NCBI RefSeq assembly: GCF_002951615.1
Contig: NZ_CP019062.1
Location: 3,906,001 to 3,970,000 of the forward strand
Length of the DNA stretch: 64,000 nt
Direction: 5' to 3'
Source: Rahnella sikkimica
GTDB lineage: Bacteria > Pseudomonadota > Gammaproteobacteria > Enterobacterales > Enterobacteriaceae
Below are positions 9,673 to 18,043 of the stretch, piece after piece (position 1 is the stretch's first letter; each line of letters starts with the position of its first letter). The position numbers and the translations under genes are program-made. The notes under the pieces are model-generated. The model worked only from the letters and a program-made list of their open reading frames with translations. It did no database searches and was not told where the DNA came from.

Positions 9673-10513
9673 ACGCTTCGGTGACGGGCTGACGCTGTTC
9701 GCCGTCGCGCACGGCGGCGAACAGACGGCTCCATAAACCTTCGCCCAGGGTCTTAGTCACGACGAGGCCCTGGCGCTCAAAACTCTCCACCACCCAGTGC
9801 GGTAACGCCGCAATCCCCATTCTCGCCGACACCATCTGAATCAGTAACAACGTGTTATCGACGCTTTTCAGCGACGGGCTGACGCCTGCCGGTTGCAGAA
9901 AATGCCGCCAGATATCCAGACGCTGACGCTGAACCGGATAAATCATCAGGGTTTCTGTACTTAAATCTTCCGGCGTAATCACGGTTTTCGCCGCCAGCGG
10001 ATGATCCGGTGCCAGCACCAGACGGACTTCATAATCGAACATCGGGGAATAGTGCAAACCGCTGCGCGGCAGAATATCGGAGGTCAGCACGATATCCAGC
10101 TCACCCTGTTGCAGTGCGGGTTGCGGGTCAAACGTCACGCCGGATTTGAAATCCATCACCACCTGCGGCCAGCTCTGGTGGAAGTTATCCAGCGCGGGCG
10201 TCAGCCACTGAATACAGCTGTGGCATTCAATCGCGATGCGCAGTGAAGTCTGGTGCGGCTCATTGCACGCCTGCAACGCCTGCTGGATTTGCGGCAGCAC
10301 CTGTTCTGCCAGATTCAGCATGATTTCGCCCTGTGGCGTAAACCGCAGCGGCTGACTCTTCCGCACGAACAACCTGAAACCCAGCCGCTGCTCAAGGTCG
10401 CTGAACTGATGCGACAGGGCCGATTGTGTCTGATGAAGCTGCGAGGCGGCGGCGGCCAGTGACCCGGTGTTGCGCAGTGCTTGCAACGTTCGCAGGTGTT
10501 TCAGTTCGATCAT
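9578..10513 (-). CDS. metR: MetR, LysR-type activator of methionine biosynthesis
   Basis: A 311-residue LysR-family regulator with an N-terminal winged helix-turn-helix (residues 1-60; [17 protein letters not shown] is the recognition region) and a periplasmic-binding-like co-inducer domain that senses homocysteine in the family. It is divergent from metE across 103 bases, the conserved arrangement in which MetR represses itself and activates metE and metH. The C-terminal part ([11 protein letters not shown]) matches the E. coli protein. The last 95 bases overlap yigM on the other strand. Confidence 0.95.
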   Translation of the reverse strand: MIELKHLRTLQALRNTGSLAAAASQLHQTQSALSHQFSDLEQRLGFRLFVRKSQPLRFTPQGEIMLNLAEQVLPQIQQALQACNEPHQTSLRIAIECHSCIQWLTPALDNFHQSWPQVVMDFKSGVTFDPQPALQQGELDIVLTSDILPRSGLHYSPMFDYEVRLVLAPDHPLAAKTVITPEDLSTETLMIYPVQRQRLDIWRHFLQPAGVSPSLKSVDNTLLLIQMVSARMGIAALPHWVVESFERQGLVVTKTLGEGLWSRLFAAVRDGEQRQPVTEAFIRSARQHACDHLPFVRDAARPNAGVPTVRT

Positions 10514-10576
10514 GAGAGTCCTTCACTGTGACATGAATAATTTGCGCTTGTGGAAGATACAGTACCTGCGGATTAT

Positions 10577-10600
10577 GGATGTGTAAACATCTGGATGGCT
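10577..10600. promoter_or_regulatory. Three contiguous MetJ-like met boxes in the metR-metE intergenic region
   Basis: Three adjacent eight-base units, GGATGTGT, AAACATCT and GGATGGCT, match the met box AGACGTCT at 5, 6 and 5 of 8 positions. MetJ binds tandem boxes cooperatively, and metR/metE is a known MetJ target, so head-to-tail units here are credible even though each is degenerate. No clean MetR site (TGAA-N5-TTCA) was found; TGAATAATTTGC near 10533 is only a half match. Confidence 0.5.
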
Positions 10601-10616
10601 AAATGGGAATTTAAAG

Positions 10617-12896
10617 ATGACGATACTGAATCACACTCTGGGTTTTCCACGCGTTGGTCTGCGTCGTGAGCTGAAAAAAGCACAAGAAAGCTACTGGGCG
10701 GGCAACGCCACTCAGGAAGCACTGCTGGCAACCGGCCGTGAACTGCGCGCCCGTCACTGGAAACAACAAACTGAAGCAGGCGTGGATCAGGTGCCGGTGG
10801 GCGATTTCGCCTGGTACGATCACGTACTGACCACCAGCCTCTTGCTGGGAAACGTGCCTGCACGTCACCAGAATGCTGACGGTTCTGTGGATCTCGATAC
10901 CTTATTCCGTCTTGGCCGTGGCCGCGCACCGACCGGTAAACCGGCTGCTGCTGCGGAAATGACCAAATGGTTCAACACCAACTATCACTACATGGTGCCG
11001 GAGTTTGTGAAAGGCCAGAAATTCAAACTGACCTGGACACAGCTGCTGGAAGAAGTGGACGAAGCGCTGGCGCTCGGCCACAAAGTGAAACCTGTCCTGC
11101 TCGGGCCGCTGACTTACCTGTGGCTCGGCAAAGTGAAAGGCGAGCAATTTGACCGTCTTTCCCTGCTTAACGACATTCTGCCTGTTTACCAGCAGGTGCT
11201 GGCTGAACTGGCCAAACGCAACATCGAATGGGTGCAGATTGATGAACCTGCACTGGTTCTGGAATTGCCACCGGAATGGCTGGAGGCGTACAAACCGGCT
11301 TACACCGCGCTGCAACAAAGTAAAATCAAACTGCTGCTGACGACTTATTTCGACAGCGTCGGCCATAACCTCGACACTATCCGCCAGTTGCCGGTTCAGG
11401 GACTGCACATTGATGCGGTTGCCGGTCGCGATGACCTGCAAACCGTGATCAACGCGCTGCCAAAAGACTGGCTGATTTCTCTGGGCGTGATCAATGGCCG
11501 TAACGTCTGGCGTGCAGATCTGAGCACCTGGTTTGACCGTCTGAAGCCGCTGGTAGAAGGCCGCAATATCTGGATCGGCAGCTCATGTTCGCTTCTGCAC
11601 AGCCCGATCGACTTAAGCGTCGAAAGCCGCCTGGATGAAGAAGTGAAAAGCTGGTTCGCCTTTGCCCTGCAAAAATGCGCCGAGCTGTCACTGCTGACCT
11701 CGGCACTGAACAACCCGACCGCAGAAGCACAGCAAAAACTGGCGGAATACAGCGCGCCAATCCGCGCCCGCCGCGAATCTGCGCGTGTACATAACGCAGC
11801 CGTCGGAAAACGTGTTGCGGCGATTACGGCGGCGGACATTGAACGTCCAAACGTTTACACGACGCGTGCCGTTGCGCAGCGTGCCCGCTTCAATCTGCCT
11901 GCATGGCCAACGACCACAATCGGTTCGTTCCCGCAAACCACCGAAATCCGTGGCCTGCGCCTGGACTTCAAACAGGGCCGTCTGGACAACAACAAATATC
12001 GTACCGGCATCAGCGAACACATCCGCCAGGCCATTAAAGAACAGGAACGTCTGGATATTGATGTGCTGGTTCACGGTGAAGCTGAACGTAACGACATGGT
12101 GGAATACTTCGGTGAACATCTGGACGGTTTTGTGTTCACGCAAAACGGCTGGGTACAAAGCTACGGTTCCCGCTGCGTCAAACCGCCGGTGATCATCGGC
12201 GACGTCAGCCGCCCGGAAGCGATCACCGTTGAGTGGGCGAAATACGCACAGTCGCTGACCGAAAAACCGGTGAAAGGCATGCTGACCGGCCCGCTGACCA
12301 TTCTTTGCTGGTCGTTCCCGCGTGAGGACGTCAGCCGTGAAACCATCGCGAAGCAGATCGGTCTGGCGCTGCGTGACGAAGTGGAAGATCTGGAAAAAGC
12401 CGGTATCGGCATCATCCAGATTGATGAACCGGCACTGCGCGAAGGCCTGCCGCTGCGCCGCTCAGAATGGAAGGCGTACCTGCGCTGGGCAGTCGATGCC
12501 TTCAAACTGAACGCCGCGATTGCCAGCGATGACACGCAGATCCACACCCACATGTGTTACTGCGAATTCAACGACATCATGGATTCCATTGCCGCGCTGG
12601 ATGCTGACGTGATCACCATCGAAACCTCCCGTTCCGATATGGATCTGCTGGAGTCATTCAAAGACTTCGAATACCCGAACGAAATCGGGCCGGGCGTTTA
12701 CGACATTCACTCGCCGAACGTGCCCAGCGTGGAATGGATTGAAGATTTACTGCGCAAAGCGGCGGATCGTATCCCGGCAGAACGCCTGTGGGTCAACCCG
12801 GACTGTGGCCTGAAAACCCGCGGCTGGCCGGAAACCCGCGAATCGCTGGAAAACATGGTGAAAGCCGCCAAGCGTCTGCGCGCAGAAAAACGCTGA
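10617..12896 (+). CDS. metE: MetE, cobalamin-independent methionine synthase
   Basis: A 759-residue enzyme that transfers the methyl group of 5-methyltetrahydropteroyltri-glutamate to homocysteine, the last step of methionine synthesis without B12. It consists of two fused TIM barrels. Zinc and homocysteine ligands are intact: His645 and Cys647 in THMCYCEF, Glu669 in ITIETSRS and Cys730 in [11 protein letters not shown]. These are offset by four from E. coli (753 aa). The N-terminus [19 protein letters not shown] is canonical. The gene is monocistronic, divergent from metR, with its own terminator. Confidence 0.98.
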   Translation: MTILNHTLGFPRVGLRRELKKAQESYWAGNATQEALLATGRELRARHWKQQTEAGVDQVPVGDFAWYDHVLTTSLLLGNVPARHQNADGSVDLDTLFRLGRGRAPTGKPAAAAEMTKWFNTNYHYMVPEFVKGQKFKLTWTQLLEEVDEALALGHKVKPVLLGPLTYLWLGKVKGEQFDRLSLLNDILPVYQQVLAELAKRNIEWVQIDEPALVLELPPEWLEAYKPAYTALQQSKIKLLLTTYFDSVGHNLDTIRQLPVQGLHIDAVAGRDDLQTVINALPKDWLISLGVINGRNVWRADLSTWFDRLKPLVEGRNIWIGSSCSLLHSPIDLSVESRLDEEVKSWFAFALQKCAELSLLTSALNNPTAEAQQKLAEYSAPIRARRESARVHNAAVGKRVAAITAADIERPNVYTTRAVAQRARFNLPAWPTTTIGSFPQTTEIRGLRLDFKQGRLDNNKYRTGISEHIRQAIKEQERLDIDVLVHGEAERNDMVEYFGEHLDGFVFTQNGWVQSYGSRCVKPPVIIGDVSRPEAITVEWAKYAQSLTEKPVKGMLTGPLTILCWSFPREDVSRETIAKQIGLALRDEVEDLEKAGIGIIQIDEPALREGLPLRRSEWKAYLRWAVDAFKLNAAIASDDTQIHTHMCYCEFNDIMDSIAALDADVITIETSRSDMDLLESFKDFEYPNEIGPGVYDIHSPNVPSVEWIEDLLRKAADRIPAERLWVNPDCGLKTRGWPETRESLENMVKAAKRLRAEKR

Positions 12897-12923
12897 TGAT
12901 GTTGTGTTGTTGGTGAAACTTTT

Positions 12924-12947
12924 GGGGCACTCCGGTGCCTCTTTTTT
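12924..12947 (+). terminator. Rho-independent terminator of metE
   Basis: GGGGCAC (12924-12930) pairs with GTGCCTC (12935-12941) across a four-base loop, allowing one G-T pair, and is followed by six T. Confidence 0.88.
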
Positions 12948-13110
12948 ATTTCCCGTCTGAAAAAAAGGATTATTTCCTTTGGCTGTTGGTCTGATGTCAT
13001 AGGCTGAATGACGTCTCCCTTTATTAGTTATTGCGTCAATACTCGTTAAGCAGAGGAATTTTCCTCTGGTCCGACACACACGCAATTTCTACGTTATGGG
13101 AGTCATTATA

Positions 13111-13716
13111 ATGAACATACTCATTGTTGATCCGTTGCCACTTTTTATACAGGGAATGACGGCTGGCCTCAAAAATACAATGCCGGACATCTGTGTCGAT
13201 GGCGTAAATCAGTGCGAAGGTATTTGGGATATATTGGCGACAATACCTATTTCCGTCATGCTGATTGACGGCGAAATGGAGAATAGTTCGCAGCTTATCT
13301 TGCTTGATGATATTGCCGCCCGATATCCTAATATTCGTATCATCGTGATGTTAATGAGGGTGAGGAAAGACTCACTGCGGCGCTTCCTGGAACACCATGC
13401 CGTTGCGGTGGTATCGAAAGAGGCGTCAATGGACACGATTTTTCAGGTAATAAAAACGGCCTGCTGCGGGATGGTCTGTATTCCGCACAGCGAAAGCGTC
13501 TGGGATATGGACAGTGAGCAGGCGTTATTGACAAAATTAAGCGATCGTCAGCGGGAAGTGTTAAGGCTTATTGCCGCCGGTGAATCAAATAAACAAATAA
13601 GTCGCCTTCTTAATATCAGTGCCGGAACCGTGAAGTCACACCTTGAATCTATTTATCGTCGTCTGAATGTGAAAAACAGAACTCAGGCTGCGATGATAAT
13701 GTCTGCAGATGAGTAA
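13111..13716 (+). CDS. NarL/LuxR-family regulator with an atypical receiver domain
   Basis: A 201-residue two-domain protein. Residues 1-115 form a receiver with the phospho-acceptor Asp53 (VMLIDGEM) and Lys103 (VVSKEAS). The usual second acidic residue is replaced (VDPLP at 6-10), and the conserved Thr/Ser after the fourth strand is absent (IVMLMRV). Residues 140-196 form a LuxR helix-turn-helix (LSDRQREVLRLIAAGESNKQ). ATG 13111 is preferred over the upstream 13096 frame because GGAG lies eight bases before it. No histidine kinase is nearby. It converges on the lysozyme/DUF2589 operon and is a candidate regulator of it; that link is inferred from position only. Confidence 0.82.
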   Translation: MNILIVDPLPLFIQGMTAGLKNTMPDICVDGVNQCEGIWDILATIPISVMLIDGEMENSSQLILLDDIAARYPNIRIIVMLMRVRKDSLRRFLEHHAVAVVSKEASMDTIFQVIKTACCGMVCIPHSESVWDMDSEQALLTKLSDRQREVLRLIAAGESNKQISRLLNISAGTVKSHLESIYRRLNVKNRTQAAMIMSADE

Positions 13717-13808
13717 TTTTTTTGAAAGAAATCGTTTCGATAAGTAAATAAAGCCCGCCATTGGACGTTTATTTTTCACCAGGGATTATTCATTTACAGT
13801 ACCACTGA

Positions 13809-13842
13809 AAAAAACGTCAGACGTTACGGTTGCAACGTCTGA
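13809..13842 (-). terminator. Rho-independent terminator of the lysozyme/DUF2589 operon
   Basis: TCAGACGTT (13817-13825) and AACGTCTGA (13834-13842) form a nine-base stem with an eight-base loop. Read on the minus strand it is followed by CGTTTTTTT. It lies nine bases past the last minus-strand gene (stop at 13851), so it marks the 3' end of that operon. Confidence 0.85.
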
Positions 13843-13850
13843 TAAGTTAA

Positions 13851-14279
13851 TCAGGATTTAATTTTGGTTGTTGTTCCCTTCCTGCCTGCTGGCGCTACAG
13901 CCGGATCCGGTGTCTTCCTCACTCGCGGTTTTTTTGGCTTATTGGCCTTCGCGGCCCTGTCCTTTTCCAAAGGTGTGCCCAGCTTTCGCTTATCACGCAG
14001 AACCAGCCAGAAATAGTGGGTGGCGACCATTGAGATCCCCATATCTTTCAATGCCCAGAACGGGATTTGATTGGCGTAAAGCTGCGTGCCGAAAAGCAGG
14101 TAGGGCAAATTCAGTGCGCCTTGTGCGGCGAAACCCAGCGCGGTGACAATCAGGCCAACGCGATACCATACCGACATCAGCAAAATGCGTTCGTTGAGCG
14201 CGCAGAAGAATATCATCACCGCTGTCACCATATCGAGGATGGTTAGCAGGAAAAAGCCCGGCCATTCTAAATGATTCAT
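13851..14279 (-). CDS. Holin-like small membrane protein B
   Basis: A 142-residue protein with three predicted membrane segments (about residues 9-29, 36-62 and 74-94) and a long basic tail (96-142) rich in Lys, Arg, Pro and Thr. This topology, with a charged cytoplasmic C-terminus, is that of class I holins, but no family signature is recognised, so holin is an inference. The ATG at 14279 lies one base past the stop of the preceding gene. Last gene of the seven-gene minus-strand operon, followed by its terminator. It could instead be an immunity or anchoring protein. Confidence 0.65.
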   Translation of the reverse strand: MNHLEWPGFFLLTILDMVTAVMIFFCALNERILLMSVWYRVGLIVTALGFAAQGALNLPYLLFGTQLYANQIPFWALKDMGISMVATHYFWLVLRDKRKLGTPLEKDRAAKANKPKKPRVRKTPDPAVAPAGRKGTTTKIKS

Positions 14280-14280
14280 C

Positions 14281-14742
14281 CTATTGTCCTCGCGTTGGTT
14301 TGTTGGCTGCGGTTCTTTTGCGCGGTGATTTGGTAGCCGGAACCAGGGCCGCTGTGGAGCCTCTGGCACGAAGCCCGCGTGCGGCCCGTTTCAGTTCTCC
14401 GGCGACTTCCAGAATATCGCTGTCTTCCCGCCGGTTGAAAAAATTGGCCAGCCAGGCAATGACCCCGACGCTCACCACCCCCAGGCCATAGCCTAATCCC
14501 ATGGCATTATCGGCCTGGTCAAAGTTCATCCCCAGCCAGCGTGATACCAGACCGCCGAGGGCAAACGTCGCCGCAACGCTGATACTGCAAATGATGAGTC
14601 CGGCGGAAAGCCGGCCATGCTGGTGCAGTTTTTTAGGTTGCCAGAAGAACGAAATACTCAGCCCGCCAAACAAGCCGGAAAAAGCGGCCAGAATCTGGCT
14701 GATGAGGAAACTTTGCGAGGATTCGAGCATGACGGCTGCCAT
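14281..14742 (-). CDS. Holin-like small membrane protein A
   Basis: A 153-residue protein with three membrane segments (about 12-33, 45-66 and 80-99) and a basic C-terminal tail (100-153) ending in Lys/Arg/Thr repeats. ATG 14742 is chosen because AAGGAG lies six bases upstream. Its layout parallels its neighbour, and the two genes are separated by one base, so the products may act as a holin pair. Together with the leaderless lysozyme three genes upstream, such proteins could let the enzyme reach the periplasm. No family match is claimed. Confidence 0.68.
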   Translation of the reverse strand: MAAVMLESSQSFLISQILAAFSGLFGGLSISFFWQPKKLHQHGRLSAGLIICSISVAATFALGGLVSRWLGMNFDQADNAMGLGYGLGVVSVGVIAWLANFFNRREDSDILEVAGELKRAARGLRARGSTAALVPATKSPRKRTAANKPTRGQ

Positions 14743-14803
14743 AGCGAACTCCTTAGAAAGACAGTGCCACCGCAGTGGCACTGAAGAGTAATGAAAGGCT
14801 GGC

Positions 14804-15376
14804 TCAGAAACAGATTAAAATCCCTGAGAAATCATAGTGTACGCCGTTGAGGGTTACCCGGTTCCCGACTGGCTGACCCACGGCACCGTGGAAATTGGAT
14901 GCCGGATCGTAGGCATAAAAACCCTGTGCGTTACGCCCGAGTGCAATCCAGTGATTACCGTCGAGCACCAGCGCCAGGTAATAGCCTGCGGCCTGAACCA
15001 TCGCCTGCAGGTTAGCCACGCTGTTAATGACCGCCGCCGCATTTCCAATCCGCAGGGTCTCCGGGTGGACCAAAGGATGCATAGCGACGGGCATCAACGC
15101 CTGGTTAACCATGACCTGGACCTGATCGTTAAATCCACGGGCGATACCTGTTCGAACGAGACTTGAGGGTAACGAGCGCGGTGCCGGTGGGGCAAAAATC
15201 GGCGGATAGCCAGAAGGCGCAGGCGTTTGCCTTGCAATAATATCGTTATATACCGCGGCCCCTGTAGGCGTATTGACGGGCAGGCCTTGATTACGGGCAT
15301 TTAATAATGCCGCCAGAGAAAATGCGCCACAAGAATCACTGCCTGCCGGTTGCTGAAGCGTAAAAGTTTCAAACAT
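14804..15376 (-). CDS. C39-like (papain-fold) cysteine peptidase candidate
   Basis: A 190-residue protein with a cysteine-peptidase triad arrangement: Cys16 in SDSCGAFSLAALLNA, His142 in GNHWIALGRN and Asp157 in YAYDPASN. This order and spacing is that of C39-like peptidases (CG-x-x-S-L-A then H-W/Y and D-P). A Pro-rich stretch at 52-70 separates the halves. No signal peptide or membrane segment is present. ATG 15376 follows GAGAGG. It lies between the barnase-like and holin-like genes. It could process a co-encoded protein, act as an exported effector, or be a peptidoglycan amidase of related fold. Confidence 0.68.
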   Translation of the reverse strand: MFETFTLQQPAGSDSCGAFSLAALLNARNQGLPVNTPTGAAVYNDIIARQTPAPSGYPPIFAPPAPRSLPSSLVRTGIARGFNDQVQVMVNQALMPVAMHPLVHPETLRIGNAAAVINSVANLQAMVQAAGYYLALVLDGNHWIALGRNAQGFYAYDPASNFHGAVGQPVGNRVTLNGVHYDFSGILICF

Positions 15377-15445
15377 GATGATACCTCTCAATGAATATTA
15401 ATTCGTTATGAAAATTGGGGGTGAAATAATTAAATTTCAGATTTT

Positions 15446-15949
15446 TTAAATACACGCTTTAATGATAATTCTGGATGTGTTGTCATTTGTGGTTAAATAA
15501 CGCTCCTGTCGTTGGGGTGAATAAATAAGACGCTTTGCACTGCGTAATCCGCGTACTGATTCCAGATCGGCGCTGTACCATTTTTCGCCGCTTTTTTGCT
15601 CCGGGATCTGAATGCTGTCACCGCCAATTTCTTTCTTATTCAGCACCCAGACTTTCCAGAGAGAGTCCTGAGGGTTTCCGCTCCAGCCCTGTTTCTTAGC
15701 ATATTCCGTGGTGACATATTGCACAGGCAAAACGTCATCTTTGTTGAGAGTCCGTAATAATTTCACCAGACCTGCTTCATCATTAACGGGTTTGTTATTA
15801 TTACTTTCCAGTTGCTGATTGGTATCATGAACGGCAGTATCGCAATTTATTTTATCGGCGGCATACGCCGTTGATGTCAATAATACTAAAAAAGATAAAG
15901 CAGTGAGTTTCGGGAATAACCCGGATAAAGCGTTTCGGCGAGAATGCAT
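15446..15949 (-). CDS. Exported barnase-fold protein lacking both catalytic residues
   Basis: A 167-residue protein with a signal peptide (cleavage near AYA-ADK, residue 30). Residues 74-160 line up with barnase from memory: LPVQYVT with LPDNYIT, KKQGW with QALGW, EIGGDSI with SIGGDIF, KWYSADL with TWREADI, GLRSAKRLIYS with GFRNSDRILYS, and RYLTT with LIYKTT. The two Arg (136, 140; barnase 83, 87) are kept. The general base Glu73 is Ser126 and the general acid His102 is Asp156, so guanyl-RNase activity is unlikely. Cys36 and Cys166 could form a disulfide. Possibly a decoy, an inhibitor or a repurposed binding fold. No barstar gene is adjacent. Confidence 0.72.
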   Translation of the reverse strand: MHSRRNALSGLFPKLTALSFLVLLTSTAYAADKINCDTAVHDTNQQLESNNNKPVNDEAGLVKLLRTLNKDDVLPVQYVTTEYAKKQGWSGNPQDSLWKVWVLNKKEIGGDSIQIPEQKSGEKWYSADLESVRGLRSAKRLIYSPQRQERYLTTNDNTSRIIIKACI

Positions 15950-16011
15950 AATGTCTATTTCCTGTATTCATGAACAGTTGATAATAAAAGGAAACGCAGG
16001 CGATGAAATTA

Positions 16012-16464
16012 TTACGGCTGGCTAATAAATAACGCGCGTTCTGCCGAACGGCGTCGGGTTAATCCGGCGACCTGCTTTCCACCCGCTTTATCCCAGCGCA
16101 GGAATTGTTCAGCAGCGTCCTGATACTGGCGCGCATTCAGCACTTTCAGCAATGTTGAGTTTTTCAAATTGCCGACGCCAAGATTAAAGGTGAAAGACAC
16201 CAGCGCATCAAACTGATTCTGTGTGAGCGCAACAATGACGTACTGATTCACTGCTTTTTCACTGATGCCCAGGTCCTGGCGCAACAGTGCATCGGCCTGC
16301 GCTTCCGGGATTGGCGCTGGAAATGATTCCTCCGGCAGGATCAGATGACCGTAGCCGATGGTCCATTTGCCGACAACATCCTGGTATTTTTCGAGACGCA
16401 GCCCTTCGAAACTTTTGATCAGCGCGATCCCTTTTGCGCCGGTAGATAAACGTGGTTCACTCAT
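16012..16464 (-). CDS. GH24 (T4-type) lysozyme without signal peptide
   Basis: A 150-residue phage-type muramidase. The catalytic triad of T4 lysozyme is present: Glu20 in SFEGLRL, Asp29 in YQDVVG and Thr35 in KWTIGYGH. The C-terminal helical lobe (NFDALVSF-like FDALVSFTFNLG) and the final RRRSAERALF are typical of endolysins. There is no signal or signal-anchor sequence, so it would need a holin or other export route. The ATG at 16464 overlaps the upstream DUF2589-like gene by eight bases, indicating coupling. No integrase, capsid or tail genes are nearby, so this is not part of a visible prophage. Confidence 0.9.
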   Translation of the reverse strand: MSEPRLSTGAKGIALIKSFEGLRLEKYQDVVGKWTIGYGHLILPEESFPAPIPEAQADALLRQDLGISEKAVNQYVIVALTQNQFDALVSFTFNLGVGNLKNSTLLKVLNARQYQDAAEQFLRWDKAGGKQVAGLTRRRSAERALFISQP

Positions 16465-17053
16465 CTGCAGATACCTCTGTGGCGTTAGGTTTGGGGATAA
16501 TCCGGTTGGTATATTCGTCAATCAGGCGCATGACGCTTTCGGGCGGTTCCAGTACAGTAAACTGCATTTCGATATCAACATGACGACTGTCACGGCCTTC
16601 CTGATTCTTGCTGGCTGGCGAAAGACTCACATGAAAACGACTGACATTTTCTTCGCCGCCTTCAATGGGTAATTGCTCAACGCCATCGGTGCGGATGGTC
16701 AGATGAACCTTCATTTTTTCCAGCATCAGCCCGCGCGGCGTAGACAACGCGACCAGAGGCAATTCGAAATGATGCTTGTCGTCAATCTGCATAATCATCG
16801 TGCGTGGTACGACCGAACCGTCATCGAGATGCTCAAAATACGGGTCCAGCGCCTGCATATATTGATGTGCAATCAGCTGGTTGGCTGCGCTTGCCGCCTG
16901 TTGCATCCCACGGGTGACTTCCTCCAGGGATACCGGCATCAGGCCGCCCGGTGGCGGAGGTGGCGTGCCTGAATTTCCCGGAGGAGGAACCGTTCCGGCC
17001 GGAGGTGTTTCGCCAGCGGGTTTCCCGCCCCGTAGCCAGCTTTTTAAAGACAT
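16457..17053 (-). CDS. DUF2589-like protein 2 with Pro/Gly-rich N-terminus
   Basis: A 198-residue cytoplasmic-looking protein. Residues 11-38 are a Pro/Gly-rich linker. The remainder has the pattern seen in DUF2589 proteins: an N-terminal helix (VTRGMQQAASAANQLIAHQYMQ), a beta region around FELPLVAL, MLEKMKVHLTI and DIEMQFTV, and a closing PPESVMRLID segment. ATG 17053 follows CAGGAG. The same closing motif (PPEALMRVID) occurs in the gene upstream, so the two are paralogues. No enzymatic residues are evident. It is coupled to the lysozyme gene by an eight-base overlap. Confidence 0.75.
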   Translation of the reverse strand: MSLKSWLRGGKPAGETPPAGTVPPPGNSGTPPPPPGGLMPVSLEEVTRGMQQAASAANQLIAHQYMQALDPYFEHLDDGSVVPRTMIMQIDDKHHFELPLVALSTPRGLMLEKMKVHLTIRTDGVEQLPIEGGEENVSRFHVSLSPASKNQEGRDSRHVDIEMQFTVLEPPESVMRLIDEYTNRIIPKPNATEVSADE

Positions 17054-17123
17054 AATCTGCTCCTGATTGAAAAGGCCCCGCGGTGGCGGCCTTCGGATTA
17101 GACGTGGTCAGGCTCCGGCTTGA

Positions 17124-17762
17124 TCAGGCCGGGACTTTTTCCGGTGTTTTGTCTGCGGTTGTTACGGTGGGTGTGAAAGCATCCAGCTCTTTTTTGTTCG
17201 CTTCGGCTGGCAGAACGGCGGGTTTGGTCGCAGCATCTGTGAGGAAGTCGATCACACGCATCAGTGCTTCAGGCGGCTGCTGACGTTTGATCTGGGTATG
17301 GATGCTGTACTTCGCGCGGGTATCGGATTTGCGGGTTTGTTCGGCTTTATGCGAAACGCGCCCGGAGACTTTCACTTTAACCGGCCCCCAGCCCAGAGTG
17401 GCTTCGAAAGACCCTTCAGCGTCATCGCTGCTGGCGCTGGATTCGCTTTGAGTCACCTCCAGTTCGAAGTCAATCGTACCTTCTTCAATACAAATGATCG
17501 GATGGGTAATGGCCGCCAGCAGAGGAATGCGCATGGTCTTTTTGACCACCCCCTGAATGACGCCGGCCTGATCGACGACCGTTTCGTCGTAGTCAAACTG
17601 AACGGCTTCGGCCTTGCCATCTTTAATACAAACTGAAAGCAGGAAGTCGGCATAGGCTTTACTGGCCTGAACCTGTGCTTTGATCATGGCCTGTAACGGC
17701 CCGCCAATCATGTTTTCCAGAGGCAGGGCATTGATGACGGAACCAATAAATTGTGAATCCAT
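17124..17762 (-). CDS. DUF2589-like protein 1
   Basis: A 212-residue protein that I recognise as DUF2589-like: an N-terminal helix (GGPLQAMIKAQVQASKAYADFL), a beta domain (RIPLLAAITHPI, then GTIDFELEV), a Ser-rich insertion (about 124-136), and a C-terminal SDTRAKYSIHTQIK plus PPEALMRVIDFL segment. ATG 17762 follows CAGGAG; longer upstream frames lack a ribosome site. No signal peptide or membrane segment. First gene of the minus-strand operon and divergent from yijO. Function unknown; the structure suggests a beta-sandwich assembly protein or cargo. Confidence 0.75.
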   Translation of the reverse strand: MDSQFIGSVINALPLENMIGGPLQAMIKAQVQASKAYADFLLSVCIKDGKAEAVQFDYDETVVDQAGVIQGVVKKTMRIPLLAAITHPIICIEEGTIDFELEVTQSESSASSDDAEGSFEATLGWGPVKVKVSGRVSHKAEQTRKSDTRAKYSIHTQIKRQQPPEALMRVIDFLTDAATKPAVLPAEANKKELDAFTPTVTTADKTPEKVPA

Positions 17763-18043
17763 AATATTTACTCCTGTTGGATAATTGCGAAACGAGGTGC
17801 GGACCCGCAAACCAAGAGTAGGGCGATGGGAGATGTGAAAATATCGGTTGCCTGGCGGGAATAAGGGAGATAAATGACCGGTAGGGGGATCTGCCATACG
17901 CCTCATCCGGAGGCTGTCTGCGCGCGTTGATGTTCACCGGCACGCCGGATTTTCCGGCACTCATCCCAGATTTGTGACTTCCTTTTCTGTCTGCGTCGCA
18001 GGTTAGTTATGATGAAGCGATTCTGCAGACAGGTAACGTGAAC

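Noticed and set aside
10526..10545. MetR site TGAATAATTTGC upstream of metE
   Set aside because: Only the left half fits TGAA-N5-TTCA, so it is not listed as a site although MetR control of metE is expected.
15446..15949. Active RNase toxin with barstar partner
   Set aside because: The catalytic Glu and His positions are Ser and Asp, and no barstar-like gene is found in the operon.
13851..17762. Remnant prophage because of the lysozyme and holin-like genes
   Set aside because: No integrase, terminase, capsid, tail, att site or tRNA junction is visible, and the other operon members are not phage genes I recognise. A domesticated module is more likely.
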